From Acanthosoma haemorrhoidale (lineage: Eukaryota; Arthropoda; Insecta; Hemiptera; Acanthosomatidae): 64,000 bases of DNA. Below the pieces are notes generated by a model that worked only from the letters and a program-made list of their open reading frames with translations, did no database searches and had not been told where the DNA came from. The DNA is taken from NCBI GenBank assembly GCA_930367205.1, contig OV884011.1, forward strand, positions 117,983,866 through 118,047,865, in the 5' to 3' direction. Shown here piece after piece: positions 50,881 to 61,431 of this stretch. The position numbers were made by a program, and so were the translations under genes. Position 1 is the stretch's first letter. Every line of letters begins with the position of its first letter.

Positions 50881-52189
50881 TGTTGCTTAAAAATAAATTT
50901 AATGTAATTTGTCCTGGGGGTGTTACTTCTGTAGTTAAATAACCGGTTTATTAATTATTGTCTCGAAGAGAGAGATTACTTTTAAATTGGTACAGGATTG
51001 GTCTTTCGGTAGATATTGCCTATGATAGAGAAAATAAATATAATTCAGTCAAGATGAAATTTTTAAGATAATTCAAGAACATCTGGAAATATGAAGGGTT
51101 TAAAAATGAAAAAAAAAAAACTACTAAAAGAATTTAAAAAAATATAAGTTGGGCAATTTTTATCAATTGGAATATAATTTAGTTCGTAATTATAAAAACA
51201 TTGTAGTCCGTAAAAAAATTGCTTAATTTATTAAAACTCAACGAAACACTAAATATGGCAAGGTTTCACATAGGATGATGACTAGTTAGAATTTTTGGGT
51301 AGAAAAATATTTAAGTAAAAAAAATTTAGAGCATATTCGTCATGGTGGCTAGTTAAATATATGGTTTTGTGTTGCTAGTATGTTCTCCCTCCCCCCCCAA
51401 AAAAAGTAATTTACTTGGTTTTCATTCTTAAAGTACCATGTTGACTTAGGAAGGAAGGCATTGACCTTCTTAGACGATATTGCTTGAGGGTGGGTGGGTT
51501 TGGAGCTTCCCTCCCCTTGTTGCTTCAATATTCTCACCCCAGTATTATTGCAATTTTACATTTAAAATTTTGACTCGTCTTCCAAAAAGTGGTTTTTCAA
51601 AATATTAGTATTCTAATAAATAAATAAGTAAGTATATATACATAGATCTTCAAGGGAGAGGTTGTACTTTTAAACAGGCATGGGTCGATCGACTTTCCAA
51701 TACAATAATAGCGTAAAACGATTCAATCGCTCTGAAAGTTGAAAGGTAACTTAAGAAATTATGTAAGAAAAGACGGCCAGATATCTATATACTATAATAG
51801 ATAGCTATTTAAGATTCAATGAACTGATTTATTATGTACTAAGAAGATATTAGAAAAAGTATGTATTACTTTTCCAAAAAATAAAGTTTGAAGAATGAAT
51901 ATCCCAGATATTCCAAAAAAATAAAGTTTGCTAGACAACTACAAAAATAGATTAATTAATAACACCTCCAATCTAAGTGAATAGTTGTTTTGTCATTTTT
52001 TAACTGCTCACAATTTTTTTAAGGGGAGTTCTAATTTTAAAAAATACGCCAGTTTTTTTTGTTTTAGGGCATGGCAACCACAAAGGTCATTGACAAAATA
52101 TGAATGAATAGTTTTTACAACTTAATTTAATGAATTGTTAGTTAAGAAACTAATGCGGAGATATCACTCCAAACGCAGATATTATTCAT

Positions 52190-52450
52190 TCATTTTTTTT
52201 TTATATTGTAATAAGTTTTTTATTTGTAAAATTACTATTTGTTTATCCAGCATTAATAATTGTGATTTAACAGCTCATTCATACCTCATACACAATGCCA
52301 CTCACTCAATATGTACAGTTCACGATTATACCAACATTCAAACAGTTAGAACATTCAAAATCTGCCCAGAAGCACCATACCCCCGAGGTTTTCCCCAGCG
52401 AACCTAGTCGAAAAGTCGGAGGTAACCATCTCCCTCCCCCGTCTCACTCT
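52190..52450 (-). mobile_element. Possible diverged Jockey-like 3' tail
   Basis: From a T run at about 52193 the plus strand shows gctcattcatac, caatatgtacagttca and a G+C-rich stretch beginning ctgcccagaagcacc. The order and spacing resemble the 31-kb tail (T run, ctcattcatac, atatttacagttca, cagcccagagacc). Similarity is patchy and no target duplication was found. Confidence 0.35.
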
Positions 52451-54505
52451 CCGACCGTTTCGCTCGTGTCAGAGGGAAAGGGGGAGAAAGAGAGAAATAG
52501 AGCCACATTATTAATTATTTATTACTTTTCATTTCTTCATATATAAATATTTGCAAAAAAACAAACATGAGATGTAATCGATTATAAAATGGTAAAATAT
52601 TGATCAATTGATTCAGCTAGAGGTCTGGTCGACTAGATTTATAAAAGGGGGTATACTTTTACATGGTAATTATTTGTCTGAAATACAAGAGTTGTTATTA
52701 AACTAGGCATTGCTAATGTTATTTAATTATCAGTTGTTATTAAATTCTCAGCATTGACTAATTGAGCCTAATGTAAAATTAAAAAATAAATTCTAATATG
52801 GAATTTACAAGACGGATTGTTAACCTTTGCTGTGCTTGTCAAGTACAAGAGGATACGTTCGTAAGGACGATTAACGATACTCATTTCCGTGAAAGTTCCT
52901 GCAACAAGTTATCAGCTGGCCAGGGAAATTTTCTTTATGCGTTGACCAAGACTCTTAATACGTTCAAGTTGTGTGAAAGAAATAAATATCTTCCATATAG
53001 CGAATAATTATAATTTTTTTATTCACCATGAAATATACTAACACCTGAACAGGATTTGAAAAAAACGTGAAATAATATTTTCAATTATTATTAATAAGAA
53101 TTACATAAATAAATTTATATATATATGAAGGATATGACGATCTCGATGCAATAACAAAACGCGATACAATAAAAAAAACATTGTAAAAAATCATCTTATG
53201 TAATACAAGCGTGCGTATATTTGTGTGAATGCCTATAAATAGCATATTGTTGTGTTTACGTGGGTTCGTTCACCAGTCAATAAAATCTTTATGAAATAAA
53301 ACGTCTTGACTCTACAGAAATTATTTAACTTCTCGTAGAAACAAGACGTTTGATTTCTGAAAAGATCAGACACTACAACCAATAAAATATTTGTTAATGC
53401 AAATAAAACTATCTAATTATAAAGAAAGCATTGATATATTTATGACACCGTTCATAAATATAATTACAATATATCAAATTTCCGTTATACTGAGGTGATA
53501 ACAACTTCCGCCGGAAAAAAAAAAAGAACAACAAATAATACAGTAGAGCACAAATGGGCTGGGGTATTTTTAAACTCGCCTAATGTAACATAGTGCCTTG
53601 CGCAAACATGTTCTGATTGTATTCTCGTGGAGGACTTAATTTTATAAAGATTAAATTTAATATGTCATAGTTATTTATGAAAGAAATTAATTGTTATATG
53701 CTAGTAGGGCCGATTGCGGGCACATATATTTAAATAAATACTCCTTGGTATCTCCACAATATTAATGGTGTGGAGAGACTGAGACGTATTTATTTTAATT
53801 ATTTGCTCCTTAATTCGGTTAGGAAGATAAATCTCACATTAAAATTGAAATAAAATAAAAATGTGATTAAACTATGTGAACAAAATATAATATGATCAGA
53901 TAACACTATATTTTTAAATTTAGATAATGTACGCTTCGTCTATGTCTGGTAACAATAACCATAAGTAAACATCTGTCAAATTGTTTACCTGTCACCATAC
54001 AAAGAAGTGGCCGCCGAGTTTCTACTGTGCAGCGAGGAAAAGAAGATATATCAAATATATTTAACTTGTAAGTAAATATGGGACACTATTAAGGTAAAAT
54101 GGATTAAATAAACAAACAAAAAGAGAGTAAAAACAGAAATCAATAGTGAAAAGGCTAAGTGTAGTTAGTGTGTGAAAGCAGAAGCTAAGATCTTCATCTC
54201 AGCTTTTAAAAAAACAACTAATTAATGGGATATTCTTGGGTTTTTACTTTCTTAAATTAAATGGGCTAGATGGAAATTTCTCACGGGTCGAGAGTTCTGG
54301 GAACTTAAAACGTTCACCACTTTAGTTTTCAATGATACAGTTGAGAGCCGGTGGTATTTTAAATAGGTGAATGCAGATTTTAAAAAATAATAATAAAACA
54401 ACCTGATAACTGGCAAGGGTATAAATGATCGCAGAGACACATAGCGGGTCGCCCACGCGAGCCGAAATAGACTACTGGTGGCAGGTACTAAGTCGAAATG
54501 ATTAC

Positions 54506-54607
54506 CTGAGGAGCGGTGGACCTGCCTGAGCTAGCCGGCGAAGACGACTCTGTGCACTTGAGTTAATGTAGAACACTGACAAATACACACAGGTACATAT
54601 ATATATA
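54506..54607 (-). promoter_or_regulatory. Candidate TATA/Inr promoter and non-coding first exon
   Basis: On the minus strand TATATATATAT starts at 54607. Thirty bases downstream TCAGTG places an arthropod-type initiator with its A at 54577, and AGTCG, close to a DPE, follows at +29. The next 70 bases have no ATG and end ctcctcag before gtaatc, a good 5' splice site with the exon end at 54506. The surrounding 54430-54770 is markedly G+C-rich compared with its flanks. Together these fit a leftward TATA promoter with an untranslated first exon. No coding exon of such a gene was identified, so the target gene is unknown. Chance co-occurrence in a G+C island is possible. Confidence 0.35.
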
Positions 54608-54770
54608 CCGCCGACAGAAAGACAAATATAAGTGAAGATGGCACAAACACTGGCACTGACGATAGAATACACTCCGGGTGGGCTGGAAGACTAAAGGACG
54701 CCATGGCTAGCCGGTCGCAGCGCCACCTGTCAGCCTGCCTCAGTCGCGCCCTCTTTCTCTCTCTCTGTCA

Positions 54771-55570
54771 ATACCAATACTAACATTTTCCATTGCAAAT
54801 ATTTATTATTATCTTTCTCATTTCTTTCAGCAATCGCCTTCTTGAGTATTTTGATTAAAACATATCTTTTATACTGACTCTAACTTAGCTTTAGTCATAA
54901 ATAATTTGGAGGAAAAATGTATAACCCCAATGAAAAAATAATTGCAAAAAATAGAATTATATTCAACTTACTTGATAGCCACAGCTCAAAATAAAGTTCT
55001 TAATATTTGATACACAATTTTAATATTAACTTTACAAAAATAATAAATCCTTAAGAATATGAACTAAACGACTGAGTAATTATTTAGATCCCATTTTATG
55101 TTTTTATCTGCAAGATTCTACCGCATAAGTTTTATATCTCCAACGTTCTATATTTTATTCCTGATATATTATTGTATTATATCTCTAGAAATAATCTTCT
55201 ACTAGGTAGAAGAGCCTGAATAATTCCCTTTAGTGGGGCAAAATATAATTGAATATAAATACCACTGGAAAAGAAGCCAGAAGTAATCAATTGTACATTA
55301 TATGTTAAATATAAAAAAAATGAATGTTCTATATTTTATGTGATTTATATGCAATAAATGAAATAAATCCCTGGATCAAAGTCTCAGAGGAAATATAGCT
55401 AACTGAGGTAGCTGTAGGTCATCGGAAGAGGGCACTGTGGAGCTCATGGGGTTGTCACTAGGCTATTTCCTTTTAACCTTTATTCTGGTTTTCTCAGTTA
55501 GTTTACTCCTTATTAACAACAATCTGAAAGTATTATATTTTATGCACTCCTTAATATGCATCTGCGAATG
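54771..55570. other. AT-rich DNA, no gene seen
   Basis: The stretch starts with a short CT microsatellite at the island edge. The remainder has no recognisable coding or repeat structure. A small G+C-richer patch at 55400-55470 is unclassified. Confidence 0.4.
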
Positions 55571-55663
55571 CAGCACGAGGAGACAACTGTAATTCCAAAT
55601 TTATTTATTTATTTTTGTCATTGTATATATATTATCAATAAAGAGGTTTTGAAAGAAAAAAAT
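55571..55663 (+). mobile_element. Probable retroelement 3' end with polyadenylation signal
   Basis: The end reads tatcaataaagaggttttg followed by aaagaaaaaaa, that is an AATAAA signal and an A-rich tail immediately before the SINE at 55671. This is typical of a truncated non-LTR or processed copy. The upstream limit is unclear and no family relation to the other elements was seen. Confidence 0.35.
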
Positions 55664-55670
55664 AGTTTAC

Positions 55671-55830
55671 TGACCACTCCCATAGTCTAGTGGTTAGCTT
55701 GGCGACTTCTAACTGTAAAGACTTGAATTGGATCTTTGGCTTGAATTTTTCTGTGTGGGGTGAGACTTAGTCTTGTGAGGATAAATGAGTAGCTAATTGA
55801 AGAAGTGAATCCAATTAATAAAATTGAATT
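55671..55830 (+). mobile_element. tRNA-derived SINE, copy 2
   Basis: An A box (tagtctagtggttagc at 55683-55698) and a B box (gacttgaattggatct at 55720-55735) lie 37 bp apart, the spacing of a tRNA gene. The body continues with gtgaggataaatgag and gtgaatccaattaataaaa, shared with the 23-kb copy. The A box is better preserved here and the B box better in the other copy, so both are independent decayed copies of one family. The cloverleaf is broken, so it is not a functional tRNA gene. Confidence 0.7.
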
Positions 55831-56758
55831 TATGGCTGTGAGAGGAAACATGCCTACCACCTCAGTGTCATATACAATCTATGGCATAACACTTCAATCA
55901 ACATACCTCTCATGAGGTGTTAAGCCAACAAAGTTTTTTTTCATAAACTAAGAATGAAGATTACCATCCACCAACAGTGAATATTTTTGGGAGTTGAAAT
56001 TTATTACAATATCATTCATTTACTATCTGATATTAGCAACCACAATCTACCTGATATTACAAACCACAATTAATTATCTTACTTTGACCCTCTTAGGGTT
56101 GTAAGGAATTATTCTCATTATTATTTATTTTTTACCTTTTATCTTGTTAAAAATTTAATTAGTTAATTAGTCTTTTTGGTTTGTTATGAAAAATCACTGC
56201 CACAGGATTGATCTGGTATCCTGTATTCATGCAATTCAATAAAATTGAATAGCTTCATTCGTGTATACATTTTTCTTGTAATTATATGGTTTTGTCTATT
56301 TATTTTTCATTTAGCAGTTAATTTAGTGCCCTTCTTTCCTGAGTCCACAGATTTTTTGGAACAATTTTTAGTTTTTACTGATATTGATAATGAGATGGTC
56401 AGTCCATGAACAAAATCTATTACACAAAATTTTATAATAGGGTTGAATATGTTTAGTGTATTGTATGGATATCCATACAATACAGTAAACATATTCTTCT
56501 TCTATTTGCTAAAATTTTACTTTCTTATTCATAAGGAGTCAATAGACATTTATTAAGTGTTTATAATGGATAATAGTTCATTTTATAATGTTTAATAAAC
56601 ATATTTTAATGTTATTTTTTAATGTCAAAAAATATTGAATTGATTTAGTTGATAAAGTTGGAGATGAAATAAAATTAAACATAAAAATCGCCATGAGCAG
56701 TGAGGGTTCATGGCCCTGTACAGAGATGGGCCTGCCTGAGTTAGGAAAAGGAAACAGG
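55831..56758. other. AT-rich DNA upstream of the candidate small gene
   Basis: No repeat or coding motif was recognised. If the TATA box at 56759 is real, the last few hundred bases would be its upstream region. An inverted repeat around 56445-56495 (tgtattgtatggatatcc with its near complement) is visible. Confidence 0.4.
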
Positions 56759-56766
56759 TATAAAAG
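56759..56766 (+). promoter_or_regulatory. TATA box TATAAAAG
   Basis: A consensus TATAAAAG lies about 33 bp upstream of a pyrimidine-rich TCTTTT (C at 56792). That string fits the TCT initiator used in animals by genes for translation components. About 65 bp of untranslated leader would separate that start from the ATG at 56858. Regulation is inferred from these motifs only. Confidence 0.4.
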
Positions 56767-56857
56767 GAGGGAGGTTAGATGGAGACTCTCTCTTTTGTAT
56801 GAGATCCAAACAAAGAAGAAACATTGAGACTGCAATTGCGAGAAGAATCAGACAGGC

Positions 56858-56993
56858 ATGGCTGATGGTTTGAAGTACTATTTGAGAAACCTTCGTATTC
56901 CACTTTCTAAGTATGTAGAGAATGTGTTTGGAAGAAGAGCAAAGAATAGTACGACACATATGAAAGAATTCTTCCATCAACGAGTTAATACAG
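56858..56993 (+). CDS. Candidate first coding exon of an unrecognised small protein
   Basis: ATG at 56858 opens 45 codons plus one base. The product starts MADGLKYYLRNLRIPLSKY, continues VENVFGRRAKNS, then HMKEFFHQRVNT. It is basic, with balanced composition and a probable helix, unlike the Asn/Lys/Phe-rich spurious frames nearby. The exon would end at acag before gcaagt, a textbook GC-type donor, giving a phase 1 intron; if not spliced, the frame stops at TAA (57000) for a 47-residue protein. The upstream TATA box and initiator support a gene start. One possible downstream exon begins after ctcttag near 59294 and stays open in phase for about 29 codons to a stop, but this is speculative. I do not recognise the family. 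An LTR element and a MITE occupy the putative intron. Confidence 0.4.
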
Positions 56994-57026
56994 GCAAGTA
57001 ATTCAACCTACTATTTATATTTATAT

Positions 57027-57360
57027 TACAATGTACCTTTTCATTAACTTAATTAAATTAACTGAACCATTTAAACCTTAATACAAAATTTAGTAATATA
57101 TGACTAATCTATTGATTTTAAAACCGGGACCAAACACCACACTATAATTTATTAGAATATACATTAATTTTGATAACGCCCTCATACAAAAAAACAAAAA
57201 AAACATCAAATACATACACAGACATCCACAAATATTTAGCAGAGCAACACAGCGCAGCCTCTTCCTTCCTTAATCTCATCTTCATTCGGAGCCCCTCCTC
57301 TGCTCCCCCATTCTGACGACACTTGCTCACTATTAACGCTCCTGTTGGCAGCCTCTTGAA
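57027..57360 (-). repeat. Downstream LTR of the 57-58 kb retrotransposon remnant
   Basis: Both edges recur at 58392-58516: the low edge tacaatgtacctttt and the high edge ctcctgttggcagcctcttg. In the minus sense an AATAAA-like taataaat lies inside, consistent with an R region. The LTR may run from TGCCAACAGG to GGTACA (TG...CA), but exact ends are uncertain because a few outer bases are also shared. Confidence 0.65.
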
Positions 57361-57794
57361 AAAGCTTTAAAAATTCATATATTTTCTCTTAAGTTGAAAT
57401 AATATAGTTAAATTATCAATAAAATATACAGAACTATCTTTATGCCTATTTCTAAAATAAAAGTTGCCATCTAACTACTTTATATGTAACTGTGAATGTT
57501 TTCTATGGTAACTGTGATGTAGATCGGTCTTCCTGGTTAATTCTAGGTTCCGGACTCTGCCGATACTTGTTTACATCAACACATGTCGCATTGTCATCAG
57601 GCGGTACCTCCACCCTGAGCTTAAACCTGCTTTCTAAAAAAATGAAAAAAATTCTCAACTCTTCTTGGATATTATTTAATTTGGCCATGAGATCGGCACA
57701 AAATAACTGTTGGTTTTTTTGATAATACCAACCTCTGCATCTAATTTCTCATCAAGATATGTTAACCTTTCCTTATTCCCGTTAACCCTCGAAG

Positions 57795-58300
57795 TCATAT
57801 TCTCTCTATATTTAATTGATATCTCCTGGTGTCATTCTCTACTTTATCTAATAACCTCTCAACGGCAACAGAATTTTGTTTACAGATCTCATTAAATTCC
57901 TCTTTCACCCGGTCTATTCGATCTGTACAAATTTCCAAAATTTCTTCCTTAGTATTGCCAATTATAATCTCTAAATTGGCATCTCGTGTTTCAACCGTTT
58001 CACTAATAGTTTTGCATATTTCCCCTCTTAGGTTTTCTACCCCAGTTTCCAGCAAGCCTACCCTTTCACATATACAACTGGCTACTTTATTTATCTCCCC
58101 TTGTAAATTTCCTCTCAAATGATCGAACTTCGAATTAAATTCCTTATGGGAATCCCTAATTTGTTTCCCCAATTTCTCTTCTAAGTCCCTGTTCTGGTCT
58201 ATTAGTTCTTTCTGTTTAGCATAAATCTAATCCACCATCCTTACCAATCCAATATCTCCAAGTTCGGAGACTTGGACCTGGTCATGACTGGATCAGTCAT
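57795..58300 (-). pseudogene. Gag-like coiled-coil ORF of an LTR retrotransposon, broken
   Basis: The minus strand starts MTDPVMTRSKSPN at 58300. It changes frame near GDIGLVRMVD, passes one TAG, then stays open for over 140 codons, including KQKELIDQNRDLEEKL and many Glu/Lys heptads, to TGA at 57795. This Glu/Lys/Asp-rich coiled coil near the N-terminus is common in gag-type proteins of insect LTR retrotransposons. It lies just inside the upstream LTR, where gag is expected. No zinc knuckle, protease, reverse transcriptase or integrase follows, so the element carries a large internal deletion. Another coiled-coil protein cannot be excluded, but the flanking direct repeats favour gag. Confidence 0.6.
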
Positions 58301-58369
58301 CCTAATTGTCTAAAAAAAACTCAATATAAAAAAAATAAAATTCAATTATTTGACAATCTGCTGTTACGT

Positions 58370-58387
58370 ATCCTGGAACGACCCCCA
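58370..58387 (-). other. Possible primer-binding site
   Basis: On the minus strand TGGGGGTCGTTCCAGGAT begins a few bases inside the upstream LTR. It starts TGG, as tRNA-primed sites do, and resembles a tRNA-Pro type site with several mismatches. The priming tRNA is not established. Confidence 0.3.
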
Positions 58388-58391
58388 ATTA

Positions 58392-58516
58392 TACAATGTA
58401 CCTTTTTATTAACTTAATTAAATTAACTGAACCATTTAAACCTTATTACAAAATTTAGTAATATATAACTAATGACACTTGCTCACCATCAGTGCTCCTG
58501 TTGGCAGCCTCTTGAA
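58392..58516 (-). repeat. Upstream LTR, internally deleted
   Basis: This copy keeps both ends of the 57027-57360 repeat but lacks about 209 bp from its middle, joining ataactaat directly to gacacttgctcac. The deletion probably happened after insertion. The two preserved ends differ from the other LTR at only a few positions. Confidence 0.65.
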
Positions 58517-58818
58517 GCTCCTTCCAACAAATCATCCAGTGGTTCATCCTCTGACTCATCTCAATACATCTTTTTATGCATGTATATTTGTTGTTAGCAT
58601 ATATTTTTAATCGAGTTGTTTATTTACTAATTTTTTGAAAATACATTTTCAGAAGCTCCTTTGCCACTATAATAGATTAGGTTTATGAAAATTTATCTGA
58701 GTTCTGGCACCTTGTGATAGGGGTAACAAACTACTATGCTAACTGAACTATGAAACTGGTAAATGGTAACTGCTATGAAAACTTTTCTTGATGAATATCA
58801 TAGTTGATAAGTTTTTCA

Positions 58819-59070
58819 TCTGGCGGCAGAGGCGTAACTACAGGGTGGCAGGGCTGGCAAAATGCCACGGGCCCCCGACCCAAGAGGGCCCCGGCCCAAG
58901 TGCCCGCAAGCTCAGAAATATTGTTTTAATATTGTACCTATTTATAAAAATATTAAAATAGGTTCAATTGAAAATTGTTATTGGTTGTGGGTAACTAAAC
59001 TACTCGTAAGTATAATAAAGCTTAATTTGCCACGGGCCCCAGATGATATAGTTACACCACTGTCTGGCGG
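58819..59070. mobile_element. hAT-type MITE with 8-bp target duplication
   Basis: The element 58827-59062 (236 bp) starts cagaggcgtaacta and ends tagttacaccactg, an imperfect 14-bp terminal inverted repeat with 12 matches. It is flanked by exact tctggcgg at 58819-58826 and 59063-59070. An 8-bp duplication with CAG-type ends is diagnostic of hAT transposons. The interior has no transposase; it contains G+C-rich subterminal blocks with the inverted string gccacgggccc near both ends. The element is non-autonomous and would need a hAT transposase from elsewhere in the genome. Confidence 0.88.
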
Positions 59071-60158
59071 TGTTTGTCAATCACTTGACCTAAATACAAA
59101 TATGGGATCACATTATTTCCTCTGAGTCCTCTCAATCAATATTAATCTATATTTCAGGAAAATTAAATACAATATGCCAAAACAAATAAAAATTCTTATA
59201 TGATCAGGTTTTTTTTAAAATAAGAAAATAAACTAGAGAGGAATTTGCATTTAATTGCTATTGAATTTAATTATTTATTATTTTCAATCTCTTAGGGTTG
59301 GGTCTTGACAACCAAACATTTACAAATCAGACATATTATTTCTATTTAACATACTTTAAAATGCAAAGAGGACTTACTCCAGTTTAAATAGTGCCCTGTA
59401 TTGTTTCTGGACTTCCTAATAATGATACTACCGGATGAGTTTGTTTGGAATTGTCTGCATCCTTCATATAATTAGAACCACTACCAAATTCACAAACATA
59501 ACAGGAGGGCCCTCATGCCAAAGTGTATTGACTATCTGCAAGCCACAACTCCTGCAAAAAGGAAGCTCTCTCGCTATCATTAAACAATCTCCTCTTCTCT
59601 CTCAACTGAAACTTTAATGGTGTCATTGCCCATTTAGAGCACAAATCACTCTTCCTAACTGTCGGACTCTGTCCATAAGATAAAGCAGTCCCTGCCACAT
59701 CATGCTACCAGTCATTGTTTGAATTTCAAAAACTTTTTCATAGTTTATTTTCAATTCTTTTAAATTACTCCTTATCACAATTGTAACAATCTAATCACAT
59801 TAGACAAATAGACCAGTCAGTAATCTTAAATTAGCATTACAAATTTAGTGTAATAATTAATGAAAACCTCTGAAAAAAGAAAAATCTTGCAACAATATGT
59901 TAATAAAACATTAATTTAATATTGGTTTATTTATAATAGTATCTGATAATAATTAATAAGCAAGGGAAAATAGATAGTCCACTATTGGTTGTTAAGTAGT
60001 CAGGCTTAATTACAAGACTGACAGAACTGATCTTTCATTTGTTAGAAATTTCAATCTATTTTTTTAAACCTAACATTCGTTGATATAGCAATTTGTTACC
60101 CCTACTGTTAGTTGGCATTACCTAAAGTTTTCAGTAATCTAGTGTACTATAGTGTCAA
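59071..60158. other. AT-rich DNA, no confirmed gene
   Basis: A minus-strand frame at 59513-59698 (reading SDLCSKWAMTPLKFQLREKR among others) has balanced composition but no recognised domain, and no start or splice context supports it. A pyrimidine-rich acceptor-like site occurs near 59294. Otherwise nothing was seen. Confidence 0.4.
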
Positions 60159-61271
60159 TACAAGGGCGGTCTGAAAAGTTTCCGACCTAACAAAGATACA
60201 AGACGTTTTTTCAGAATTTTTTTTTTTTTTTCAACATAGTCTCCTTGTAACTCTACACACTTGTCCCAGCGATGCTCCCATCTCTGTAACCCATCCAAAT
60301 AGTACTCGGCGTTTTTCTCTGCAAAATAATCGTACACGAAGGTGATTGCCTCTTCATTTGACGAAAATCTCTGTCCTCCGAGCGCAATTTTTAGATGAGG
60401 GAACAAAAAGAAGTCTCTTGGGGCTAGATCTGGTGAGTAAGGTGGATGGTCAAGCAGTCCAAACCATAATTCATGGATTTTCGCCATGGCAACCACTGAG
60501 GTGTGAGACGGTGCGTTGTCTTGGTGAAACAGGATTTTCTTTTTCTGCAAATGTGGCCGTTTTTCCGCAAGTTCTGCCTTCAGCTTGTCAAGTAATGATG
60601 TGTAGTATGCTCCTGTAATGGTTTTTCCTTTTTGAAGATAATCGATTAAAATGACTTTATGACTATCCCAAAAAACAGTCGCCATCACTTTCCCAGCCAA
60701 AAAAAAAACAGTTTTTGCTTTTTTTGGAGCCGGTTCCCCCTTTGCATTCCACTGTTTGGACTGTATTTTTGTTTCGGGCGTATAATGGTATATCCAAGTT
60801 TCATCCACAGTAATTAATTGGCCCCAAAACTCGGATTTATTGCGCCAACAGAGCGTTGGAAATGTTCATTTGAACACGTTTTTGGTCTAACGTGAGCAAA
60901 CGCGGCACCCAACGCGCGGACAGCTTTCTCATCTCTAAATGTTGATTTAATATGTGACAAACACGTTATTTTGAAATGTTCATAACCTCTGCTATCCCTT
61001 TCACTTTAATTCGGAGGTCGCCTAGCACTATTTGGTAAACTTTGGCGATGTTTTCGTCGGTAGTTGCAGTTTTTGGACGTCTCGAACGTTCATCGTCTCC
61101 CAAGCTCTTATGACCACGTTTAAATTCAGCTGCCCAAAATTTCACTATGGTAAATGATGGTGCAGAGTCCCCATACACAGAATCCAAATCATCTTTGATT
61201 TGCGTAGGCGTATTGCCTTTCAAAAACAAATATTTAATGACAGCTCGATACTCGATTTTGTCCATTTTCAT
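60155..61271 (-). pseudogene. mariner transposase, one stop and one frameshift
   Basis: The protein starts MKMDKIEYRAVIKYLF at 61271. Its N-terminal HTH region includes PSFTIVKFWAAEFKRG and a GRP-like RSRRPKT linker. A TAA follows EVMNISK near 60978, and a frameshift near 60840 separates ISNALLAQ from NKSEFWGQLITVDETW. The catalytic domain is otherwise open: first Asp in VDETWIYHY, second in HQDNAPSH, third in YSPDLAPRDFFLFP. There are 34 residues between the second and third, the DD34D signature of mariner. The frame normally ends soon after DYVEK, but a T run on the plus strand (60217-60230) has disrupted the end and it reads on into the inverted repeat. Two lesions make it non-functional; all three catalytic Asp residues remain. 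Confidence 0.93.
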
Positions 61272-61431
61272 AAAAACACTCAAACGACTGTAACACAACA
61301 ACTGCGCGTCCAAAATAGCTGAAACTTTGGCGAGTAACTGTCAACAGATGAACAACGAAATTCACTAGCTTTTATTTACGACTGCTCCTATCTTCATGTT
61401 GAGGTCGGAAACTTTTCAGACCACCCTCCTA
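60159..61431 (-). mobile_element. mariner element with TA target duplication
   Basis: The element spans 60161-61429 (1269 bp), the usual mariner size, with TA at 60159-60160 and 61430-61431. Its ends are inverted repeats of about 28 bp. The inner 19 bases, ggtctgaaaagtttccgac on the left and their exact complement on the right, match fully, and the outer bases differ at a few positions. The transposase lies on the minus strand and is broken. The well-kept ends mean the copy could still be a substrate for related transposase. Confidence 0.93.

Larger units (their letters stand above)
49801..54429. other. AT-rich DNA, few features
   Basis: No gene was recognised. A structured motif at 50841-50880 and a possible retroelement tail at 52190-52450 are listed separately. 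Open frames (for example 52798-53007, 69 codons) have no recognisable domain. A mixed C/A tract lies at 51391-51405. Confidence 0.45.

Noticed and set aside
57829..58122. 97-codon plus-strand open frame
   Set aside because: It is the antisense shadow of the gag-like coiled-coil frame on the minus strand.
59513..59698. 61-codon minus-strand open frame with balanced composition
   Set aside because: It starts at GTG rather than ATG, has no splice or promoter context, and matches no family I know; left as unproven.
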